A stretch of DNA of 18,856 nt, taken from assembly GCA_964347835.1 (NCBI GenBank), contig CAYFZR010000006.1, forward strand, positions 1-18,856, written 5' to 3'. A program made the position numbers and the translations under genes. This DNA comes from CAYFZR01 sp964347835 [NCBI: uncultured archaeon] (GTDB lineage Archaea > CAYFZR01). The number at the start of each line of letters is the position of its first letter. The first letter of the stretch is position 1. Under the pieces are notes generated by a model, which worked only from the letters and a program-made list of their open reading frames with translations, ran no database searches and was not told the DNA's origin. Shown one piece after another: positions 12,913 to 18,856 of the stretch.

Positions 12913-12932
12913 TGCTATGATAAAACATAGCA
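12913..12932 (-). promoter_or_regulatory. 7-6-7 inverted repeat in the livKHM leader
   Basis: TGCTATG (12913-12919) and CATAGCA (12926-12932) form a perfect inverted repeat with a 6-base spacer. It lies 30-50 bases ahead of the livK start and just after the predicted transcription start (about 12940). It could be a repressor operator or a hairpin in the 5' leader. Confidence 0.5.
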
Positions 12933-12958
12933 TGCTGTAAACTAAGGAAAACAAAAAG

Positions 12959-12973
12959 TTTATTTATATTTTT
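12959..12973 (-). promoter_or_regulatory. TATA box of livKHM
   Basis: AATATAAATA on the minus strand, centred near 12966, predicts initiation near 12940. The leader would be about 58 bases and would include the inverted repeat and the GGAGGT site. Confidence 0.45.
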
Positions 12974-13108
12974 GGGTGTTCATAATAATAAATGATGATA
13001 AATGTTCTGCTATGGAGACTTTTTTCTTTATAGAAAAATAATTGAATCCCGAAATAATTTATGCCGATGAAAAAGAAGATTCAAAAAATCATCGATGAGT
13101 GCGGTATT

Positions 13109-14542
13109 TTAGATTTTGAATTGTTCTATAATTTTTTCAGCGGTTAATTCTCCGCTGTGAATGCAATCACTGATTCCAACACCATAATATGAACTTCCAA
13201 TAATATACAGTCCCGGATATTTACTTGACATTTCTTCGATGGCCTTGACTCTTTCGCCATGTCCAACGGTGTACTGAGGCATTTCCTTTTTCCATCGATA
13301 AACTCTGGTTATAACTGGTTCAGCATCTATTCCCATAATGTCCTTTAACTCTCCTCTCACAAGTTCGATCAAAGATTCGTCATCAAGATCAACATACTCT
13401 TCCTTTCTAGGACCCCCAACAAAACATCGCAAGAGGACATAACCTTCTGGCGCTCTGTGATTGAATTTTGAAGTATTCCAACTCACTGCTTTTATCTTTC
13501 TATTCTCGACTCTAGGTACAACGAATCCAAAACCTCTGAGGGGGTGTTTTATATCTGACTTTAAATATCCCAAAGAAATTGTCGCCGATGAAACCCATGT
13601 TATTTCATTTAGCTTATCCGCTAAAGGTCTATCGAAGTCTTTTAAGATCTCAGCGGTTATGTAAGAAGGTGATGTAAAAACAACGGCGTCTGCTCTTATC
13701 GGAGGCTCTCCTTCGACGTAAACATAATACTGAGGTGCGTTAGAAGTTTCAACTTTACCTACCCTAACTACTTTTTTGTTTAAAAAAATTTTTTCCTCAT
13801 CTAATGCAGAAACCAAAGCATCAATAATTTCTTGCATCCCATCTTTGAAAGACATGAAGAAAGCCATCTTTTCCACAGATTTGTTTTTTTCCCTCATTTT
13901 TTCCATTCTCTTCCTGCTGGCTGAGATTCCTCTTATAAGACTACCATACTTCTTCTCATATTCAATAAATCTAGGAAAAGTACTCTTAAGACTCATATTC
14001 TCAGGTTCGCACGCATGAATTCCTGCTACCAAAGGTTCCGCTATTTTTTCGAGTATCTCATTTCCAAGACGCCTTTTAACAAAACTTTCCAGGCTTTCGT
14101 CCTTATAATTTTTTTTAGGTAAAAAAAGATCAAAGCTAGCACGAATTTTCCCTGGCCAAGATATCAGATCGCTTTTAAGGAAGGGGATGATTTTTATCGG
14201 GACCATCATCATAATTCCTTCAGGCATTCCTTTAAGCTCGCCGTTAGATAAAATGAAAGTCCTTCGAATATCTTCGTTACTATTTAAAAGACGGTTCTCG
14301 ATGCCTAATTCTTTGCTGAGTTTTGCTGTCCAAGGTTTTTCGCTAACGAAGGTATCAGGACCGCCTTCTATGATGAAGTCATCAACTTTTTCTGATACTA
14401 TAACCCCTCCAAGACGATCTCTTCTTTCTAAAAGAATGAAATCAATTTCATCCTCTTCCTTAGCCCTTTCTTGGAGATAATAAGCCGTAGCTAAACCGGT
14501 AATACCTCCTCCGACGATCACTACCTTAATTTTATCACTCAT
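13109..14542 (-). CDS. hemY: Protoporphyrinogen/coproporphyrinogen oxidase (HemY/CgoX family)
   Basis: A 477-residue FAD enzyme that oxidises a porphyrinogen to the porphyrin in haem synthesis. The dinucleotide motif VIVGGGITGLATAYYL (residues 8-23) begins the protein, LLERRDRLGGVI continues the FAD site, and GLYIIGSSYYGVGISDCIHSG near the C-terminus is the family signature. ATG at 14542 is chosen because AGGCGGT stands eight bases upstream and it gives the normal short N-terminus before the FAD motif. It is the last gene of the hemE-hemH-hemY unit, 25 bases after hemH. Members from Gram-positive bacteria act on coproporphyrinogen, others on protoporphyrinogen; the sequence alone does not tell which. 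Confidence 0.93.
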   Translation of the reverse strand: MSDKIKVVIVGGGITGLATAYYLQERAKEEDEIDFILLERRDRLGGVIVSEKVDDFIIEGGPDTFVSEKPWTAKLSKELGIENRLLNSNEDIRRTFILSNGELKGMPEGIMMMVPIKIIPFLKSDLISWPGKIRASFDLFLPKKNYKDESLESFVKRRLGNEILEKIAEPLVAGIHACEPENMSLKSTFPRFIEYEKKYGSLIRGISASRKRMEKMREKNKSVEKMAFFMSFKDGMQEIIDALVSALDEEKIFLNKKVVRVGKVETSNAPQYYVYVEGEPPIRADAVVFTSPSYITAEILKDFDRPLADKLNEITWVSSATISLGYLKSDIKHPLRGFGFVVPRVENRKIKAVSWNTSKFNHRAPEGYVLLRCFVGGPRKEEYVDLDDESLIELVRGELKDIMGIDAEPVITRVYRWKKEMPQYTVGHGERVKAIEEMSSKYPGLYIIGSSYYGVGISDCIHSGELTAEKIIEQFKI

Positions 14543-14567
14543 TAACGCATACCGCCTAGTTCTTAGT

Positions 14568-15485
14568 TTAAATATTTTCAATTACAACGTTAAAAAGAAC
14601 ATCGATGAACTCTGGAGAAGAATTAAAGGATGAAGTTCGACGAAATATAATTCCTTTAGATTCAGCTAATTTTTGATAAACTATGTCTATGTCGTACAAT
14701 ATCTCTATATTATCAGAGATGAAACTTATTGGAACCAATAAAATGTCGCGATATCCTTTTTCTGCGATTTTTTCGATTATTATACCAGTTTCGGGTCCTA
14801 ACCACTGCCCAGAAACACCTCGACTTTGAAAGGACAGATGCCATGAAATCGGACCTGCGCGCTTAATAACTTCGTTGATAGCAGTTTCTAACTGTTTTAA
14901 ATATGGATCTCCTGTTTCAACCAACTTTTTAGGTAAACTGTGCGCACTGAATATTACCTGAACCTTATCGCGCCTTTCTTCAGGGAATTGCGATAACCCT
15001 TTGTTTAATTTTTCAGCAAGAGCGTTCAAGTAGGATTGATTGTTATACCAACTATCTATGTAAGTAACCTTGATTTCTTCTTCATAATCTGAAAGGACAT
15101 GTTTTAATTCGCTTATATTTGATCCAGTTGTCATTCTTGAATAATAAGGAGAAAGACTTAGAGCAATTATGTGTCTAATTCTATTCTTGATAATTTCCTG
15201 AACGGCTTCTTGGATAAACGGATGCCAGTGACGCATGCCTATGTAAACCTTAAAATTTAGTTTCTTTTCAAGCAATCTAGCTTGGTCTTTTGTAATTTTA
15301 AGAAGGGGTGAACTTCCACCGATTAACTCGTATCTTTGAACAATTTTTTTGAATTGCGCATTAGAAATTTCATTCATTTTATGAGAAAGAACATTTTTCA
15401 AAAATGGTTCTACTGCATGAGGAGAATCTGGTGCGCCGAAGCCCAGTAGGAGAACACCAATTTTATCCCTTGTACTTTTATTCAT
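14568..15485 (-). CDS. hemH: Ferrochelatase
   Basis: A 305-residue ferrochelatase that inserts Fe(II) into a porphyrin (protoporphyrin IX, or coproporphyrin III in the coproporphyrin pathway). The catalytic histidine is H182 in SAHSLP, and the conserved acidic partner is E261 in FISDNIEILYDID. GMRHWHPF and GSSPLL are further family motifs. The length is that of the soluble bacterial enzyme. The N-terminal loop reads LLGFGAP, without the tyrosine at the iron-ligand position of the Bacillus enzyme. ATG at 15485 has GAGGAG five to six bases upstream. It lies 31 bases after hemE. Confidence 0.94.
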   Translation of the reverse strand: MNKSTRDKIGVLLLGFGAPDSPHAVEPFLKNVLSHKMNEISNAQFKKIVQRYELIGGSSPLLKITKDQARLLEKKLNFKVYIGMRHWHPFIQEAVQEIIKNRIRHIIALSLSPYYSRMTTGSNISELKHVLSDYEEEIKVTYIDSWYNNQSYLNALAEKLNKGLSQFPEERRDKVQVIFSAHSLPKKLVETGDPYLKQLETAINEVIKRAGPISWHLSFQSRGVSGQWLGPETGIIIEKIAEKGYRDILLVPISFISDNIEILYDIDIVYQKLAESKGIIFRRTSSFNSSPEFIDVLFNVVIENI

Positions 15486-15516
15486 TTTTTCTCCTCGCTG
15501 ATCTATACCCTATCCC

Positions 15517-16551
15517 TTACCTTAAACTGTATTTATGAACTGCTTTTACCATGCTGATAACATTTTCGACTGGTGTTTCAGGAAGAACTCCATGACCTAG
15601 ATTAAAAATATGTCCCGGCCTATTACCCACGCGATATAGGATATCCTTTACCCTTTCTTCAATCTCATCTTCAGATGCAAAGAGCGCTGCAGGATCTAAA
15701 TTTCCCTGTATAGCTACATCATAGCCTATGCGTTTCCAAGCATCATCTATATTTATTCGCCAATCGATGCCTATAACATCACCACCAGCCTTTTTCATTA
15801 ACTCAAGCAGCATAGCGCTTCCGGTTGCGAAATGAATTATGGGTACGTTATCGCTTTCTAATCCTTCGATGACTTTTTTAGTATAAGGCATTACGTATTT
15901 TTCATAATCTCGCGGAGAAAAACATCCAATCCAAGAATCGAAAATTTGAATTGCTTGCGTTCCTGCCTTAATCTGGGCATTTAAATACGAAATTATAGTC
16001 TCTACAATCTTATCCATTAGAATCTCGTAAGTAATAGAATCGTTATACATCATGCTCTTGATTATTAAGTAATGTCGGGATGAGCCTCCTTCCACCATAT
16101 AACTAGCAAGGGTAAAAGGCGCTCCCGAAAATCCTATGAGAGGTACTTTTCCCCTTAGCTTTTTTATAACTAACTTTATGGTTTCCATCACAAAGGGAAC
16201 ATTTTTCTCGGCATCAATTACTGTTAGAGAATCTACACTTTCGCGATTTCGAACGGGATTCTGTATGACAGGACCTTTTCCCTCGATGAATTCTAAATTC
16301 ACTCCCATAGCCTCGACTGGAATGAGTATGTCGGAAAATAAAATTGCCGCATCAACCCCAATCTTCTCTACTGGAAGTAGTGTGACCTTCGTTGCCAACT
16401 CAGGCGTCTTACACATAGTCAAAAAAGAGTATTTGCTACGAATATCACGATATTCCTTCATATACCGTCCAGCCTGGCGCATAATCCACACAGGTGTACA
16501 GTCTACTGGCTGTCGCCAACATGCATTGAGAAATCGATCCTTGCTGACCAT
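15517..16551 (-). CDS. hemE: Uroporphyrinogen decarboxylase
   Basis: A 344-residue enzyme that removes four carboxyl groups from uroporphyrinogen III to give coproporphyrinogen III. The N-terminal motif RQAGRYMKEYR (residues 25-35) holds the substrate-binding arginines, and D74 in FSDILIPVEAMG matches the catalytic aspartate. FSGAPFTLASYM, FDSWIG and FNLGHGVLPETP are typical too. The segment before the first motif (CWRQPVDCTPVW) differs slightly from the usual RGEPVDRTPVW. ATG at 16551 has AGGGGAA about six bases upstream. It is the first gene of the haem operon and is divergent from the PaaK genes. Confidence 0.96.
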   Translation of the reverse strand: MVSKDRFLNACWRQPVDCTPVWIMRQAGRYMKEYRDIRSKYSFLTMCKTPELATKVTLLPVEKIGVDAAILFSDILIPVEAMGVNLEFIEGKGPVIQNPVRNRESVDSLTVIDAEKNVPFVMETIKLVIKKLRGKVPLIGFSGAPFTLASYMVEGGSSRHYLIIKSMMYNDSITYEILMDKIVETIISYLNAQIKAGTQAIQIFDSWIGCFSPRDYEKYVMPYTKKVIEGLESDNVPIIHFATGSAMLLELMKKAGGDVIGIDWRINIDDAWKRIGYDVAIQGNLDPAALFASEDEIEERVKDILYRVGNRPGHIFNLGHGVLPETPVENVISMVKAVHKYSLR

Positions 16552-16610
16552 GTAATTCCCCTATACTCTATTATTTCTTTCGAATTTATCTTTTTTTACC
16601 TCCAAATATT

Positions 16611-16621
16611 ATTTATATATA
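16611..16621. promoter_or_regulatory. Shared TATA element between hemE and paaK
   Basis: ATTTATATATA is nearly self-complementary and is the only good TATA match in the 96 bases between the divergent genes. Rightward it predicts initiation near 16640-16643, right at the paaK start. Leftward it predicts initiation near 16590, about 40 bases before the hemE ATG. Confidence 0.5.
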
Positions 16622-16647
16622 TTTTAGGTTCATAGTGAATGATACTA

Positions 16648-17949
16648 ATGTTCTGGAATAAGGGGATGGAGACTCTTCCAAAGAAAGAACTGACAGAACT
16701 CCAAGAGAAAAGACTGGGGGGAATGGTGGATTACGCTTATAAAAATTCACCTTTTTATAAAAAGCGATTTGATAGGATCGGTTTAAAGCCTTCTGACATA
16801 AAAACATTAGACGATCTTTCAAAAATTCCTTTAACAACCAAGCAAGACCTTAGAACCAACTATCCATTTGGACTCCTGGCAGTGCCCATGTCAGAGATAG
16901 TCAGATTCCACGCATCTTCCGGCACAACAGGAAAACCGATCATGGTCGGATATACCGATAGGGATATTCACACTTGGGCGGAGTTGATGGCTAGGGTTTT
17001 AACCTGCGCAGGCTTAACAAGTGAAGATGTGATCCAGTTAATCTACAACTATGCGTTTTTTACAGGCGGACTAGGCTTTCACTATGGTGCTGAGAGAATT
17101 GGAGCAGCAGTAATTCCATCCGGCGTTGGAAATAGCGCAAGACAGATAATGACAATGCAGGATCTGGGAGTCACAGCCTTTTCTTCTACGCCTTCATATG
17201 CTCTCTATCTAGCGGAATATGCGAGAAATGAAGGGATTGATGTTTCCGAATTCAACATTAAAAGAGCGATATTTGGAGCCGAGCCTTGGTCCGATAGTAT
17301 GCGGAAAAAGATTGAAGATGCCTATGGAATCGTAGCCTTCGACAACTATGGCTTATCTGAACTTTGCGGACCTGGCGTTTCTGTAGAATGTAAAGAAAAA
17401 GATGGAATGCACGTTTGGATAGATCATTTTCTCTTAGAAGTTATCGACCCCGAGACAGGAGAGGTTTTAAATTCAAACGAAGAAGGAGAACTCGTATTCA
17501 CCACCCTAACAAAAGAAGCCATGCCCCTCCTAAGATACCGAACTGGGGACATTTCCCTACTGTATGAAGAAAATATATGCGGGTGCATGAGAACACATCC
17601 AAGAATTTCAAGAATAATAGGAAGAAGCGACGACATGCTTATAATTCGTGGAATAAACGTCTTTCCTAGCCAGATAGAGCATTTACTTATGAGTGTCCCG
17701 GGAGTAGAAGATCATTACCAGATCATCGTTGATAGATCTGGCACGATGGATCAGTTAAACATAAACATCGAGGTTACCGAAAAGATTTTTACCGGAGATA
17801 AAGATAACTTGCTAAGAACAAAGAACAAAATCGAAACAAACCTAAAGAGCGGTCTCGGAGTGAAGACGAAAGTAAACCTAATCGAGCCAGGCTCAATTCC
17901 TCGCTCAGAAGGAAAAGCACAGCGAATATTAGACTTAAGAAAAATTTAG
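16648..17949 (+). CDS. paaK: Phenylacetate-CoA ligase family enzyme (copy 1)
   Basis: A 433-residue AMP-forming acyl-CoA ligase of the PaaK family, which activates phenylacetate or a similar aryl acid with ATP and CoA. The P-loop motif HASSGTTGKP covers residues 88-97, and FDNYGLSELCGPG is the adenylate-binding region. The hinge is LRYRTGDIS, followed by RIIGRSDDMLIIRGINVFP. The C-terminal lysine lies in PRSEGKAQRI. ATG at 16648 is chosen because translation from there aligns without gaps to the second copy (MFWNKG against MFFEPE); an in-frame ATG at 16639 is the alternative. The TATA box lies so close that the mRNA is probably leaderless or nearly so. It is followed after 15 bases by the second copy. 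Confidence 0.93.
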   Translation: MFWNKGMETLPKKELTELQEKRLGGMVDYAYKNSPFYKKRFDRIGLKPSDIKTLDDLSKIPLTTKQDLRTNYPFGLLAVPMSEIVRFHASSGTTGKPIMVGYTDRDIHTWAELMARVLTCAGLTSEDVIQLIYNYAFFTGGLGFHYGAERIGAAVIPSGVGNSARQIMTMQDLGVTAFSSTPSYALYLAEYARNEGIDVSEFNIKRAIFGAEPWSDSMRKKIEDAYGIVAFDNYGLSELCGPGVSVECKEKDGMHVWIDHFLLEVIDPETGEVLNSNEEGELVFTTLTKEAMPLLRYRTGDISLLYEENICGCMRTHPRISRIIGRSDDMLIIRGINVFPSQIEHLLMSVPGVEDHYQIIVDRSGTMDQLNINIEVTEKIFTGDKDNLLRTKNKIETNLKSGLGVKTKVNLIEPGSIPRSEGKAQRILDLRKI

Positions 17950-17964
17950 TATGGGGGCGGTTTC

Positions 17965-18856
17965 ATGTTTTTTGAGCCAGAACTTGAAAAAATGAAATTC
18001 GAAGATATAAAAAATCTACAAGAGGAGAGACTTAGAAAGGTAGTAAGATATTGCTATCAAAAAATTCCCATGTACAAAAAGAAATTTAAAGATCGTAATC
18101 TCGAACCAGAGGACATTAAAGATCTAAATGATCTAAAAAAAATACCCTTCACGGTTAAAGACGATCTTCGCGCGCACTATCCATACGGGATACAAGCAGT
18201 GCCCTTAAGCGAAATAGTAAGGTTTCATGCAAGTTCAGGGACTACCGGAACACCTACTGTTGTAAGTTATACTCAAAAAGACATCAATACTTGGTCTAGA
18301 TTGATGGCAAGAGGAATAGCCACCGCAGGAGTTACGAAGGACGACATTCTTCAGATATCCTATGGCTATGGCTTATTTACAGGAGGATTAGGTTTCCACT
18401 ATGGAGCCGAGTTATTAGGATGTAAAATAATTCCAGCAAGTGCAGGAGTTACGAAGAGACAGATCACTCTCATGCGAGATATGGGTTCTACAGTTATTGC
18501 TTGTACTCCTTCTTATTCCCTCTACCTAGCAGAAGTGGCTAAGGAAGAGGGTATAGACCCTATCGAAGATTTTAAACTCAGGATTGGGATCTTCGGGGCA
18601 GAACCTTGGTCTGAGCCTGCCCGGAAAAAGATAGAGGAAGTATTAGATCTGCTCGCCATAGATGTCTATGGCCTTTCTGAGATTTGGGGTCCTGGAGTAG
18701 CAATGGAGTGCGAAGAGCAAAGAGGACTGCATATCTGGGGAGACCATTTCATAGCCGAGATCATAGACCCAGAGACAGGAGAGGTTCTAGAAAGAGTTGA
18801 AAGTGGAGAGTTAGTTTTCACGACTTGGACTAGAGAAACCATGCCTCTTTTGTGAT
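17965..18856 (+). pseudogene. paaK: Phenylacetate-CoA ligase family enzyme (copy 2), interrupted by TGA at window end
   Basis: A second PaaK-type ligase gene in tandem, strongly similar to copy 1 over its whole visible length (HASSGTTGTP at residues 88-97, YGLSEIWGPGVAMECE, GELVFTTWTRETMPLL). The start is ATG at 17965 with GGGGGC upstream, 15 bases after copy 1, so the two are probably co-transcribed. The frame meets TGA at 18853-18855, exactly where copy 1 has the arginine of MPLLRYRTGD. One base change from CGA would give this. The C-terminal domain (about 135 residues, including the catalytic lysine) would be missing. A sequencing or assembly error at the end of a contig is as likely as a true nonsense mutation. 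If that is so, the gene is intact and merely partial here. Confidence 0.6.

Noticed and set aside
12985-13060. ATGATGA near 12990, which resembles the C box of a C/D guide RNA
   Set aside because: No matching D box (CTGA) at the right distance and no clear C'/D' pair were found; a chance match in AT-rich DNA is likely.
13062-13148. Plus-strand open frame of 28 codons starting MPMKKKIQK
   Set aside because: Its second half is antisense to the end of hemY, and it has no ribosome-binding site or TATA box at a sensible distance. The lysine-rich start simply reflects the A-rich sequence.
1-18856. tRNA genes, rRNA, CRISPR arrays, insertion sequences and phage genes
   Set aside because: I looked for T-loop patterns, regularly spaced direct repeats, transposase or integrase motifs and terminal inverted repeats and found none. 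The winged-helix repeats are gene duplicates, not a mobile element.

Overview
The window looks like a piece of an AT-rich archaeal chromosome. The evidence is archaeal-style TATA boxes about 25-35 bases ahead of many starts, several probably leaderless genes beside genes with strong GGAGG ribosome-binding sites, small archaeal winged-helix regulators, a two-subunit indolepyruvate ferredoxin oxidoreductase and tandem PaaK-type CoA ligases. TTG is used unusually often as a start. I cannot place the lineage firmly. An uncultured TACK-group archaeon (Bathyarchaeia-like) is a guess.

Left part (1-3210): a regulator-rich, intergenic-rich stretch. It holds four paralogous winged-helix genes (the first cut by the window edge), a cysteine-tailed helix-turn-helix regulator, an Sm-like hypothetical protein on the minus strand, and two very small zinc-ribbon proteins (47 and 53 residues). 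The winged-helix copies are nearly identical in DNA over about 90-95 bases of their core but diverge elsewhere, which suggests recombination among copies. Promoter regions are also repeated: a 29-base TATA-containing element occurs three times, and a TTGT...ACAA operator-like motif lies near the predicted transcription start of three of the regulator genes.

3280-5190: a minus-strand operon encodes a three-helix membrane protein and a Tat-type Rieske iron-sulfur protein, followed by a 34-residue single-helix protein that probably has its own promoter. No cytochrome b is present. A divergent 116-residue protein of unknown function follows a 460-base intergenic region.

5300-12890: iorA-iorB (minus), a cold-shock protein (plus), then a complete branched-chain/hydrophobic amino acid ABC transporter split into two converging units: livG-livF (plus) against livK-livH-livM (minus), whose coding ends overlap by 16 bases.

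13109-16551: a minus-strand hemE-hemH-hemY operon for the late steps of haem synthesis, in the order known from Bacillus. This is unusual because most archaea make haem through sirohaem. Divergent from it, and apparently sharing one TATA element, are two tandem phenylacetate-CoA ligase genes. The second has an in-frame TGA where the first has an arginine codon, three bases from the window end.

Taken together, the transporter, IorAB and the PaaK pair suggest uptake and interconversion of amino acids, aryl-pyruvates, aryl-acyl-CoAs and aryl acids. The Rieske protein and the haem genes hint at membrane electron transport with haem proteins encoded elsewhere.
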